Source: an uncultured Porphyromonadaceae bacterium
Lineage (GTDB): Bacteria > Bacteroidota > Bacteroidia > Bacteroidales > Muribaculaceae
Direction: 5' to 3'
NCBI GenBank assembly: GCA_947567425.1
Contig: CANOLV010000005.1
Coordinates: 59,322-123,321 of the forward strand
DNA length: 64,000 bases
The notes under the pieces were generated by a model. That model saw only the letters and a program-made list of their open reading frames with translations. It made no database searches and was not told the origin of the DNA. The position numbers and the translations under genes were made by a program. Shown here piece after piece: positions 15,756 through 24,674 of the stretch. Within the stretch, counting starts at the first letter, position 1, and the number at the start of each line of letters is the position of its first letter.

Positions 15756-18700
15756 TCAGATGGAGTTCAGCGAAAGGATTCGGTTTAGTATGTCGACAGC
15801 CTCCTCCACTGTAGGCACGTCGTTGACGGCGAGGCTCCGTCTGCCGTTCTTCTCGCGCAGACGGCATCGGCGCGGATATGCCTGGTAGAAATTGAGTATG
15901 CGTCCGAACATGGGCGACTGGTAGTACGCTTTATTGGTCTCGTCGACGAAGTAGAGATACATCGACTGTTGCTTCAGAATCACTTTTTCTATGCCTAACC
16001 TTCTGGCCAGATAGCGCAGCCGCGGTATGCGGAGCAGTTCCGCCGTCACGCGGGGTATCTGACCGAACCGGTCTTCAAGGCGCAGCTTGAAGTTCTGCAG
16101 GTCGAGTTCGCGCTCGATGCCGTCAAGCTCTTTGTAGAGACTTATGCGCTCGCTCTCCTGCGGAACATAGTCGGGCGGGAGCAGCAGTTCCATGTCGCTT
16201 TCCACCGAGCAGTCGGCCACGAATTCAGTGTCGGAGTCCTGGTTGCCCCCGTCGGCGGTGAGGACGTCGGAGAACTCTTCGTTCTTTAATTCAAGCACGG
16301 CTTCTTTCAATATCCTCTGGTAGGTCTCGTAGCCCAGGTCGGCTATGAATCCCGACTGTTCGGCTCCGAGCAGATTGCCCGCACCTCGTATGTCGAGGTC
16401 CTGCATGGCTATGTGGATGCCGCTTCCGAGTTCGCTGAAGCTTTCGATGGCCTGTATGCGACGGCGTGCTATCGGGGTGAGGGGTACGTGCGGCGGTATG
16501 AGCAGATAGCAGAATGCCTTGCGGTTGCTTCGGCCCACGCGGCCGCGGAGCTGATGAAGTTCGCTGAGCCCGAAATACTGGGCATTATTGATGATCATGG
16601 TGTTGACGTTGGGCATGTCGATGCCGCTCTCGATGATGGTGGTGGCGAGGAGCACGTCGTAGTCATGGTTGGCGAAGTCTATGATGGCCTTTTCGAGTTT
16701 CTCCGGAGGCATTTGACCGTGCGCCACGATTGTGCGTGCGTCGGGCACCACCCGTTTGATCATGTTTTCAAGCTCATATAAGCCCTCGATACGGGGATTG
16801 ACCAGGAACACCTGGCCGTTGCGCGACATCTCGAAGTTGACAGCCTCCTCTATGATGTCGTCGGTGAGCGCATTGACCGAGGTCAGGATCGGATAGCGGT
16901 TGGTGGGAGGAGTGGTGATGGCTGAGAGGTCGCGTGCGCCCATGAGCGAAAATTGCAGGGTCCTCGGTATGGGTGTGGCCGACATGGTGAGAGTGTCCAC
17001 GTTGACTTTCAACTGTTTGAGCTTCTCTTTGACCGCGACTCCGAACTTTTGTTCTTCGTCCACTATCAGCAGTCCGAGGTCTTTGAACGACACCCCTTTG
17101 CCTATCAGCTTGTGTGTGCCGATGATGATGTCGATCTTGCCTTCAGCCAGATCGGCGAGTATCTGTTTCGTCTCCTTGGCCGACCGCGCCCTCGACAGAT
17201 AGTCGACCCTGACGGGGAAGTCCTTGAGGCGTTCGCTGAAGGTGTTGAAGTGCTGGTAGGCGAGCACGGTGGTGGGAACGAGCACTGCGGTCTGCTTTCC
17301 GTCGGTGGCGGCTTTGAATGCCGCCCTTATGGCTATCTCTGTCTTGCCGAAGCCTACGTCGCCGCAGATGAGCCTGTCCATGGGCCGTGCCGACTCCATG
17401 TCGGCCTTCACCGCCTGGGTGGCAGTGAGCTGGTCGGGGGTATCCTCGTAGATAAATGAGGCTTCAAGTTCATGTTGCAGGTAGCTGTCGGGCGAGTAGG
17501 CGAATCCCTGTTCGTCTTTTCTGGCGGCATAGAGTTTTATGAGGTCGCGCGCTATGTCCTTCAGTTTCGACTTGGTGCGCTCCTTCATCTTGCCCCATGC
17601 GCCGTTGCCCAGACGGTTTATGCGCGGTTCGGCACCCTCTTTGCCACGGTATTTCGACAGCTTGTGCAGATTGTGGATGCTCACCAGCAGCAGGTCGTTG
17701 TTGGAGTATATAAGCTTGATCATCTCCTGCATCCTGCCGTTGACTTCCGTGCGGATTAGGCCTCCGAAGCGTCCGATTCCGTGGTCGACATGCACTACAT
17801 AGTCTCCCGGTTCGATTTGCCCAAGCTCTTTAAGCGACAGTGCAAGTTTGCCTGACCGGGCGCGGTCGCTCTTCAAATTGTATTTATGGAAGCGGTCGAA
17901 GATCTGATGGTCGGTGAACACGCATGTACGTGTCTGGTGGTCTACGAATCCTTCGTGGACGGTGGATATGACGGGTCGGAACTCAATGTCGTCGCCTCTG
18001 TCGCGGAATATGGAGCGCAGACGGTCGATCTGCTTCTCCGAATCGCTGAGCACATATATTTGATAGCCGTCGGCCATCATCTTTGAGAAAGAGGTGGCGA
18101 TAAGGTCGAAGTTCTTGTGGTAGATGCCCTGTGGGGTGCATCCGAAGTCGATGCTGGCGGCAGTCTGCGCGTGGGTGCTGTCCTGCGCGGCTGTGAACCG
18201 TATCTGCCTGCACTCCTGCATGGCGACGGCCATCGCCTCGGGGTCGACTATCTGCCTCATGGCCGAGACATCGCCTTCGTTGGCTATCGTGGCGCTTTCG
18301 CTGAACGACTCCGAGGCTACTGCCCTGATGCGTTCGAGGGTGTAGTCGGCATCGCGGAGCCACAGTATGGTGCCTCTACCAGTGAAGTCGAGCAGCGAGC
18401 CGGCAGTCGCAGTCGAGGCGGCGCCCGAAGTCACCGCTATGCTGTCGAGTTTTGACTCGGAAAGCTGGGTCTCGATGTTGAATGTGCGTATTGATTCGAT
18501 TTCGTCGCCGAAAAAGTCGATGCGGAAGGGCATCTCATGGCTGTAGCCGAATATGTCGAGTATGGATCCGCGGACTGCAAAGTGGCCTGGATCATATACA
18601 TAGTCGACTTGCTGGAATCCGTTGGCGCGGAGCCACTTCTGCGTGTCGGTCAGGCTGACTTCGCTTCCGGTAGATAGATGTATGGTGTTGTCGTCGATGA

Positions 18701-19115
18701 TCTTTTTTGACGCTACTTTTTCAGCGAGGGCCTCCGGATACGTCACCACGAACTTTAGTGCCGGGTCGGTTCCCCAGTGGTTGAGCACCTCATTGCGCAT
18801 TATCTGCGACGGAGGGTCGGGCTGTCCGTATTTGATGGCCCGTTTATAGCCGGAGGGAAACATCAGCACGGCCTCTTCGCCGAGTATGCGCGAGAGGTCG
18901 TGGTAGAGGTAGCCGGCATCGTCAAGCGAATCGCCTACCACTATAGCCGGCTTTTCCGACATGGGCGGCAGCGCGGCCATCATCATCGGTGCCGAGGAGC
19001 CGGCCAGTCCGGTAAGGCTGACAGCAGAAGTGCCGCCGGAGTGCCGCAATAAGGCATCTACGGCTTTACGTCGTTGCTGGGTGAGGAGAAGATTGCAAAG
19101 TTCTGTCAAGTTCAT
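15756..19115 (-). CDS. mfd: Transcription-repair coupling factor
   Basis: Mfd (1119 aa) is a DNA translocase that displaces stalled RNA polymerase and recruits UvrA. The order is canonical: UvrB-like N-terminal module; the RNA-polymerase-interaction/CarD-like domain (PGDYVVHVDHGIGRFGGL); RecG-like helicase motifs with Walker A GDVGFGKTE, DEEQ box VDEEQKFGV, SATPIPRTL and ESGIDMPNVNT; and a C-terminal D7 domain. ATG 19115 (MNLTELCNLL) is preferred because the 36-residue extension to 19223 overlaps the upstream protease gene and looks unconserved. It starts 25 bp after the S41 gene. Confidence 0.96.
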   Translation of the reverse strand: MNLTELCNLLLTQQRRKAVDALLRHSGGTSAVSLTGLAGSSAPMMMAALPPMSEKPAIVVGDSLDDAGYLYHDLSRILGEEAVLMFPSGYKRAIKYGQPDPPSQIMRNEVLNHWGTDPALKFVVTYPEALAEKVASKKIIDDNTIHLSTGSEVSLTDTQKWLRANGFQQVDYVYDPGHFAVRGSILDIFGYSHEMPFRIDFFGDEIESIRTFNIETQLSESKLDSIAVTSGAASTATAGSLLDFTGRGTILWLRDADYTLERIRAVASESFSESATIANEGDVSAMRQIVDPEAMAVAMQECRQIRFTAAQDSTHAQTAASIDFGCTPQGIYHKNFDLIATSFSKMMADGYQIYVLSDSEKQIDRLRSIFRDRGDDIEFRPVISTVHEGFVDHQTRTCVFTDHQIFDRFHKYNLKSDRARSGKLALSLKELGQIEPGDYVVHVDHGIGRFGGLIRTEVNGRMQEMIKLIYSNNDLLLVSIHNLHKLSKYRGKEGAEPRINRLGNGAWGKMKERTKSKLKDIARDLIKLYAARKDEQGFAYSPDSYLQHELEASFIYEDTPDQLTATQAVKADMESARPMDRLICGDVGFGKTEIAIRAAFKAATDGKQTAVLVPTTVLAYQHFNTFSERLKDFPVRVDYLSRARSAKETKQILADLAEGKIDIIIGTHKLIGKGVSFKDLGLLIVDEEQKFGVAVKEKLKQLKVNVDTLTMSATPIPRTLQFSLMGARDLSAITTPPTNRYPILTSVNALTDDIIEEAVNFEMSRNGQVFLVNPRIEGLYELENMIKRVVPDARTIVAHGQMPPEKLEKAIIDFANHDYDVLLATTIIESGIDMPNVNTMIINNAQYFGLSELHQLRGRVGRSNRKAFCYLLIPPHVPLTPIARRRIQAIESFSELGSGIHIAMQDLDIRGAGNLLGAEQSGFIADLGYETYQRILKEAVLELKNEEFSDVLTADGGNQDSDTEFVADCSVESDMELLLPPDYVPQESERISLYKELDGIERELDLQNFKLRLEDRFGQIPRVTAELLRIPRLRYLARRLGIEKVILKQQSMYLYFVDETNKAYYQSPMFGRILNFYQAYPRRCRLREKNGRRSLAVNDVPTVEEAVDILNRILSLNSI

Positions 19116-19140
19116 GTCGTCGGCAATCTCTGATGTGCTG

Positions 19141-20823
19141 TTATTTCTTTGCCGGAGAGAGTATCGACCGTAATCTTTCAGGATTGTCGAGGAGCACGGC
19201 CACGGAGTCCATGGCCGGGTCATTCTTCAGAGTCTGGATGACCTGGCCCTTTTCGTAATAGTAGCGTTTCATTATCTCGCCGGCGATAAGTCCTTCTATG
19301 TCCTTGCGGTTATTGTCAAGGTCGTGGTCGAGATTGTGCTTGAGCATTCCTTCGAGCACGTCGAGCTGAGTTTTTACGGAATCGTTCATATAGCCTTCGG
19401 TCTCGGCCGCCTTACGCAGTGCCGCGATCATCTGTTCGCATACTTTGTCGTAGTTGAATTTCTCTGGATCTATAAAGTCCTTGAATTCGGTGAACATGGA
19501 GTCGGTCACGGTGAATTCTTCCGGTGAGGCTATCGAGGGATGCTCGGATGCGAATTTTGTGGCGTAGTCAAAAGCCCAGTTGTCGCTGACGATGTTGTAT
19601 GTCAAGCGGTTGACTTCTCCATAGTCGACTTCTATGTCAGGGGTTATGCCGCCTCCGTCGCGCACTTCGCGTCCGTTGGCCGTGGTGAACACGTTGGTCA
19701 GGGAGTCCGGTATACGCGCCACTGATCCGTCAGGATTGCGGTGGCTGTAGTCGATGGCCTGTATCAGTCGGCCGCTGGGAATGTAGTACTTGGCCACTGT
19801 CACTTTAAGTACGCCGTCGAAGGGCAGCGGGCGTGTGTGCTGTACGAGGCCTTTACCGAACGAACGGTTGCCTATGAGCACGGCACGGTCGAGATCCTGT
19901 AGCGCGCCGGCCGTGATCTCCGAACTTGAGGCGGAAGAGCCGTCGATGAGAACTATTAAGGGGATCTCGGTGTCGATGGGGTTGTTGGTGGTTTTGTAGA
20001 CTTTTTCGTTGAGCACGCCTTTACCCCTTGTGCGCAGCACTTCGGTGTTTTTCGGTACAAAGTAGCCTACTATCTGCACGGCGGCTTCCAAAAGTCCGCC
20101 GACATTGCCTCTGAGGTCGAGGGCTATGGCCTTGACACGCGGATCCTTCTTCAGCTCGATCAGGGCGTTGCGCACGTTGTCGGCCGCTTTGTCGGTGAAC
20201 TGATTGAGGTATATATAACCTATATTGTCTTTGACCACTCCGTAGTAGGGTACGGAAGGGAGCTGAATCTTGCTTCGGGTGACATCGAACGTCAGGATCG
20301 AGTCCTCGACGTAAGGACGTTTGACAGTGACTTTCAGGTGGGTTCCGGCTTCACCTTTAAGCTTTTCGGTGACTTTCATGGAAGTCCAGCCGAGCACGGT
20401 GTCGTTGTCGATGACCATCAGCAGGTCGCCTGGCTTAAGGCCGGCTTTGGCCGAAGGTGTATTCTCGTAAGGCTCGGATATAATCACACCTTTTCCTTTG
20501 ACTTCCTGGATAAGTGCGCCGATGCCGCCATATTCGCCGGAGGTCATCTGGGTCAGTTGGTCCTGGCTCGACGCCGGAAAATACTCGGTATACGGGTCGA
20601 GCGTGTTGAGCATGGCGTCGATGGCGGTGGTGATCGCTTTCTCCGAGTCGATGGAGTCTACATAATTGGTCTGCAACTCCTTGTATATGGCGTTGAATAT
20701 GTCCAGATTGCGGGCTATTTCGGCTTTGTTGCTTCTTGTGGCCGAAATGGCGGTGGCTGCAAGAATGACTACACAGGTGCCTGCTATGCAGCGGGATAGT
20801 AAGGTGGATCTACGTGGCTTCAT
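19141..20823 (-). CDS. S41 carboxy-terminal processing protease with PDZ domain
   Basis: A 560-aa exported protease: N-terminal membrane anchor or signal (CVVILAATAIS), a PDZ domain around residues 95-175 (IISEPYENTPSAKAGLKPGDLL) and an S41 catalytic core. The catalytic serine lies in DGSSASSSEI (about 295-303) and the general-base lysine is K324 in RSFGKGLVQ. CtpA/Prc-like proteases trim the C termini of periplasmic or membrane proteins. First gene of the run with mfd and the channel gene. Upstream, 20824-21000 shows no gene. Confidence 0.92.
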   Translation of the reverse strand: MKPRRSTLLSRCIAGTCVVILAATAISATRSNKAEIARNLDIFNAIYKELQTNYVDSIDSEKAITTAIDAMLNTLDPYTEYFPASSQDQLTQMTSGEYGGIGALIQEVKGKGVIISEPYENTPSAKAGLKPGDLLMVIDNDTVLGWTSMKVTEKLKGEAGTHLKVTVKRPYVEDSILTFDVTRSKIQLPSVPYYGVVKDNIGYIYLNQFTDKAADNVRNALIELKKDPRVKAIALDLRGNVGGLLEAAVQIVGYFVPKNTEVLRTRGKGVLNEKVYKTTNNPIDTEIPLIVLIDGSSASSSEITAGALQDLDRAVLIGNRSFGKGLVQHTRPLPFDGVLKVTVAKYYIPSGRLIQAIDYSHRNPDGSVARIPDSLTNVFTTANGREVRDGGGITPDIEVDYGEVNRLTYNIVSDNWAFDYATKFASEHPSIASPEEFTVTDSMFTEFKDFIDPEKFNYDKVCEQMIAALRKAAETEGYMNDSVKTQLDVLEGMLKHNLDHDLDNNRKDIEGLIAGEIMKRYYYEKGQVIQTLKNDPAMDSVAVLLDNPERLRSILSPAKK

Positions 20824-21000
20824 TACGGTGTTTAAAAATTGAGGTGCTAAGTTACTTAATTATTATAACATATAAATCTTAAAATTGTCAAAAATGAGGG
20901 TAAAAAAAATGGAGGCTCCCCCGGTTGGTGCCGCAGAATCCATGCAGACAATCGTTGTCGGCGATGGCGTGCAGATTAAAGAAATTTTTCTTTAATTTCC

Positions 21001-21031
21001 TTTGATGTATGGCGGCAAGTTGTTAACTTTG
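21001..21031 (+). promoter_or_regulatory. Promoter of the cobalamin-riboswitch operon
   Basis: TTTG (21001-21004), 19-bp spacer, TAACTTTG (21024-21031): an exact Bacteroidetes promoter. The expected start, about 21038, coincides with the first base of the riboswitch P1 stem. Confidence 0.85.
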
Positions 21032-21038
21032 CGCCGAA

Positions 21039-21225
21039 ATACGGTTTGAGGGCATCTGAACGGTGCTCTTGATTAAAAGGGAACCCGGTGTAATTCCGGG
21101 ACAGTCCCGCTACTGTAAATTTCCATATCAAACGTCCGCGGCGCTATTCGGAAGATGCGTCACTGGTCTTAGAGAAGACCGGGAAGACTTGCCGGGACGG
21201 GAATAAGTCAGGAGACCTGCCGTAT
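21039..21225 (+). ncRNA. Cobalamin (AdoCbl-type) riboswitch
   Basis: The conserved cobalamin riboswitch core is plain. It has GGTGCTCTTGATTAAAAGGG, then GAACCCGGTGTAATTCCGGGACAGTCCCGCTACTGTAA in segments, and further on GGGAAGACTTGCCGGGACG and GAATAAGTCAGGAGACCTGCC, which contains the B12 box. ATACGG (21039-21044) pairs with CCGTAT (21220-21225) to close P1. Bound B12 is expected to switch off the downstream SLC13 permease and MetE-like genes. No terminator hairpin with a T run is obvious after it, so control of translation is possible. Confidence 0.95.
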
Positions 21226-21328
21226 GTCGACATAACTACTATCAATAATCTCGTGGATTGGATTTTGGAGTAAAAAATTTAATTTAGAAGCATGGACTGT
21301 TCCCGACTTGAGCCGGGGTCGTCTTGCT

Positions 21329-21421
21329 ATGTGTACTTCCGAAGGTGACGCTGTCGGACGATTGTCGCGACGCTTCGATGCCGAGATTGTTGACGGACTT
21401 GTTATAGAATATCAGTTTTAA
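21329..21421 (+). CDS. Candidate 30-residue ORF between riboswitch and permease
   Basis: An ATG at 21329 opens 30 codons ending EIVDGLVIEYQF-stop at 21421, 22 bp before the permease ATG. The frame is open for about 30 codons further upstream without an ATG. I recognise no family. It may be a translated leader in the riboswitch expression platform, the remnant of a longer gene, or chance. The rest of 21226-21443 shows nothing else. Confidence 0.25.
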   Translation: MCTSEGDAVGRLSRRFDAEIVDGLVIEYQF

Positions 21422-21443
21422 CTAATAAACCAATTAAAAGTCT

Positions 21444-22958
21444 ATGTTTAAAAATTTTCATGGGTTTCATTTGGTGGAGGACTACCACCGATGGAAAATG
21501 AATCACAGGAAATCGAAAAATTCTCTGTCCCTAAAAATCGTTAAACTCTCTCTCGCAGTGGTGATTCCCTTGATATTGCTTTGTCTGCCAACCTCCTTTT
21601 TCGGAATTGAAGGTTTGAGCGTGGTCGAACACCGGGTCATAGCCATATTCGCGTTTGCGGCTTTGATGTGGCTGTTTGACGCCGTGCCCGCATGGACCAC
21701 ATCGCTCATGGTGGTGGTATTGCTGTTGTTCACCGTTTCGGATAGCTGCCTTTGGTTTATGAAGGAGGGCGGCGGTGAGGCCGGTGTGGGAAAACTTATC
21801 AGCTACAAGGCTATCCTCCACTGTTTTGCCGACCCTATAATCATGCTTTTTATCGGTGGATTCATCATAGCCATTGCCGCGACCAAGAGCGGCCTGGACG
21901 TAAAGCTCGCCAGGGTGATGCTTAAGCCGTTCGGCACTAAGTCGGAGACTGTGCTGCTCGGATTTATTTTGGTGACTGCCGTATTCTCGATGTTCATAAG
22001 CAACACTGCCACGGCGGCCATGATGCTGACATTCCTGGCTCCGGTGCTTAAGGCTCTTCCTGCCGACGGCAAGGGTAAGATCGGCCTGGCGCTCGCCATT
22101 CCTGTCGGTGCTAACGTCGGCGGTATAGGCACTCCTATCGGTACACCTCCCAACGCTATAGCCTTGAAATATCTGAACGATCCTGACGGCATGGATCTGG
22201 GCATAGGATTCGGCCACTGGATGGCTATCATGTTGCCTTTGGCTCTTGTGCTTCTGTTCATAGCATGGTTCGTGCTCAAGGGGCTTTTCCCGTTCAAGCA
22301 GAAGCGCATCGACTTGAAGATCGACAGCACCCATGAACACAGCTGGCGCGATTATGTGGTGTATGTGACGTTTGCCGTGACCGTACTGCTCTGGATGTGC
22401 GACTCTATAACGGGAGTCAACGCCAATGTGGTGGCTATGCTTCCGGTGGGAGTGCTCTGTATCACAGGTGTGATCACTAAGCGTGACCTTGAGGAGATAA
22501 GCTGGAGCATACTTTGGATGGTTGCCGGAGGTTTCGCCCTCGGTGTGGCGCTCAACGAGTCGGGTCTCGGACAGCACATGATCGATTCGGTTCCGTTCGG
22601 ACAGTGGTCGCCTATCGGGGTGATTATCGGTTCCGGCATACTGTGCTGGCTGATGGCCAACTTTATCTCGCATACAGCTACGGCGGCTCTGTTCGTGCCT
22701 ATACTTGCGATAGCCGGAATGAGCATGCGCGAGCAGCTTATGTCGCTCGGCGGCGTGGGTACGTTGCTGATCGGTGTAGCTCTGAGTTCGTCGCTTGCCA
22801 TGTTGCTTCCTATCAGTACGCCTCCGAATGCGCTCGCCGACGCTACCGGTCTGATTAAGCAGAAGTATATGGTCACCGTGGGTCTGATCATGGGTCTTGT
22901 CGGTCTGCTGATCAGCTACCTTGTCCTTATCGTGTGCGGCAGCAACGGCATGCTTTGA
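21444..22958 (+). CDS. SLC13/DASS-family anion permease
   Basis: A 504-aa inner-membrane transporter with 11-12 hydrophobic segments and the duplicated SLC13 signatures: FISNTATAAMML with GTPIGTPPNAI in the first half, and FISHTATAALFVP with PISTPPNALA in the second. Members move di- or tricarboxylates, sulfate or related anions with sodium; the substrate here is unknown. It is the first gene behind the cobalamin riboswitch, an unusual context for this family, and is followed after 32 bp by the MetE-like gene. An alternative start at 21498 (MNHRKSKN) would remove 18 residues. Confidence 0.88.
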   Translation: MFKNFHGFHLVEDYHRWKMNHRKSKNSLSLKIVKLSLAVVIPLILLCLPTSFFGIEGLSVVEHRVIAIFAFAALMWLFDAVPAWTTSLMVVVLLLFTVSDSCLWFMKEGGGEAGVGKLISYKAILHCFADPIIMLFIGGFIIAIAATKSGLDVKLARVMLKPFGTKSETVLLGFILVTAVFSMFISNTATAAMMLTFLAPVLKALPADGKGKIGLALAIPVGANVGGIGTPIGTPPNAIALKYLNDPDGMDLGIGFGHWMAIMLPLALVLLFIAWFVLKGLFPFKQKRIDLKIDSTHEHSWRDYVVYVTFAVTVLLWMCDSITGVNANVVAMLPVGVLCITGVITKRDLEEISWSILWMVAGGFALGVALNESGLGQHMIDSVPFGQWSPIGVIIGSGILCWLMANFISHTATAALFVPILAIAGMSMREQLMSLGGVGTLLIGVALSSSLAMLLPISTPPNALADATGLIKQKYMVTVGLIMGLVGLLISYLVLIVCGSNGML

Positions 22959-22990
22959 TTTAATTTGCGTTTTATATAATACTGTTTACG

Positions 22991-24109
22991 ATGAAATTCG
23001 ATGTTGTAGGAAGTTTTCTCCCGCCGGCCTCCATGTTGTCGGCGCGGAATGAATATGATAAGGGAGCAATCAGTGCGGAAGCCTATGCTTCTGTGGTCGA
23101 CGATGCCGTACGTGACATAGTTGACCGCCAGATTGAATGCGGCCTGAAGGTTGTCACATCGGGCGAGCTGCGACGCCGATCGTGGAACAAGGATTTCTAT
23201 TTCGGTCTGGACGGCATAAGCGTGGAACGCGTGGAAAGCGGCAGGGTATATCAGCTGGAGGAGGCGTTCACGGATCTTGTGCGTGTCACCGGTAAGATCG
23301 GTTATAATCCCGAACATCCGTTTTTCGAAGATTACATGTTCCTTCAGGACACAGTGGGCGGCAGGGCTGAATGCCGGCAGACGATACCTTCGCCGGCCGA
23401 CCTCTATCTGGACCTGTTGCAGCTGTCGGGGGGTGATCCAGGCAGGATATATCCATATTCAGAGGACCTGACCGCCGACATCTCGGAAGCTTACCGGCAG
23501 ACCATAATGCGGTTCTATGACCTCGGGTGCAGGAATCTGCAGCTTGACGACACCGCCTGTGGAAAGATGTGCGACCTGTCGTTTGCCAAACGTCTCATGC
23601 TTGGCGGCGTGGATACGCTCAGACTCAGCAGTACTCTGGTACAGCTGATCGACGGTGCGCTTGAATCGGTTCCTGACGATATGACGATATCTATCTACAT
23701 GTCGGCGGGGACGGATGTGGTGCCGGAATGGTCGACGGCATGCCGTATAGACAGTCCTGTAGAGGCTGTGTTCTCCGACGGCAACATCGACGCATACTTT
23801 CTGCCGTTCAATGCCAATGATGACAAGTCGATGCGCGTGCTTGCTTCGATGGCTCCGGGCAAGGATGTCGTGCTCGGTCTGGTGACGGCCCATAGTCCCT
23901 ATTCAGAGAATCCAAATTCAGTCCGGGCAGCTGTCTGCCGCGGATTGGAGTATATCCCTGCCGCACATCTGGGTATAAGCCACATGTGCGGATTCAAGAT
24001 CTCGGACTATGCGTCGCGCGGTCTCGTCTACGGCGACCAATGGCGCAAGATAGAGTCGCTTGAGTCGCTTGTCAACTCGTTTAAAGATGCTGTGGAGACC
24101 GTCAGATGA
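22991..24109 (+). CDS. MetE C-terminal-like (UROD/MetE superfamily) protein, zinc ligands largely absent
   Basis: A 372-aa TIM-barrel protein of the core-MetE/YxjG type: N-terminal VGSFLPP, TSGELRRRSW, GCRNLQLDDTACGK near 180, and HMCGF at 331-335. Core MetE enzymes bind zinc with His-x-Cys, a Glu and a later Cys. At the matching places this protein has Y236-M-S238 for His-x-Cys and P272 for the Glu, keeping only C333 (alignment by eye from memory). It is therefore either a divergent methyltransferase or something else. The riboswitch context fits the known B12 repression of metE-type genes. Its stop overlaps the convergent neighbour by 8 bp. Confidence 0.75.
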   Translation: MKFDVVGSFLPPASMLSARNEYDKGAISAEAYASVVDDAVRDIVDRQIECGLKVVTSGELRRRSWNKDFYFGLDGISVERVESGRVYQLEEAFTDLVRVTGKIGYNPEHPFFEDYMFLQDTVGGRAECRQTIPSPADLYLDLLQLSGGDPGRIYPYSEDLTADISEAYRQTIMRFYDLGCRNLQLDDTACGKMCDLSFAKRLMLGGVDTLRLSSTLVQLIDGALESVPDDMTISIYMSAGTDVVPEWSTACRIDSPVEAVFSDGNIDAYFLPFNANDDKSMRVLASMAPGKDVVLGLVTAHSPYSENPNSVRAAVCRGLEYIPAAHLGISHMCGFKISDYASRGLVYGDQWRKIESLESLVNSFKDAVETVR

Positions 24110-24584
24110 CGGCGGCTTCCGTTCGACGATACTGAATCTTGTTTTTGAGGCCGGTTCCGGAATGTTTATTTCCGGGCCGGCTTTTCTGTTTGGTAGATTT
24201 TCTGCGCAGACGTTCGATATCGCCCAGCGGTCCGTGGATGTTTTTTCGTGATGGTGTATTTTGTTCGGGAATAGGTATGGTTGCCGGCTTTTCGTTTTTG
24301 GGCAGACGGTCCGATTCCTCGGTGCGTGGCTCAAGGATGGCCTCCTTCTCCTGCTTTTTGCGCTGTCGGGCAAGTCTGAGCCTGTAGCGGCGGTCGACGG
24401 TCTTTTTGATGAGGAGGAATGCCATCATCTCCGCTCCTTCGAGGTCATGCGGTTCGGTGCCGGTGAGTTGGTATGTCCGTATGTCCGACTCCATGGTACG
24501 GCGTCTGTGTTCAGGCAGGAGATTGATCATGTCGGTCCATTCGCGGTCAAACCGCGGTGCGCGGGGTGTTGTAGTCTTTTTCAT
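24102..24584 (-). CDS. Small basic protein, weak DUF6291-like N terminus
   Basis: From ATG 24584 (MKKTTTPRAPRF) the product is 160 aa. Residues ~12-65 (EWTDMINLLPEHRRRTMESDIRTYQL in part, then EMMAFLLIKKTVDRRYRLRL) recall the helical domain of DUF6291-type proteins of Bacteroidetes. The remainder is a very basic, low-complexity tail rich in K, R, S and P. Function is unknown; nucleic-acid binding is a guess from charge. The frame extends to 24674 but would then start in the terminator region. A -7-like TATCTTTG (24620-24613) lies 29 bp upstream. Tail-to-tail with the MetE-like gene. Confidence 0.6.
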   Translation of the reverse strand: MKKTTTPRAPRFDREWTDMINLLPEHRRRTMESDIRTYQLTGTEPHDLEGAEMMAFLLIKKTVDRRYRLRLARQRKKQEKEAILEPRTEESDRLPKNEKPATIPIPEQNTPSRKNIHGPLGDIERLRRKSTKQKSRPGNKHSGTGLKNKIQYRRTEAAVI

Positions 24585-24674
24585 AATATTGTGATTGTGT
24601 GATTGGTTTCTGCAAAGATAATACGGGATTTCAGGATTGATACTGCAAAATTGGGCAAAAAAATTAACGGTCAT

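Noticed and set aside
19116-19223. 36-residue extension of Mfd
   Set aside because: It overlaps the end of the S41 protease gene and is proline/serine-rich and unlike Mfd; MNLTELCNLL at 19115 is a better start.
21531-22673. 380-codon minus-strand frame opposite the SLC13 permease
   Set aside because: Its His/Arg/Gln-rich composition is typical of the reverse complement of a membrane protein gene.
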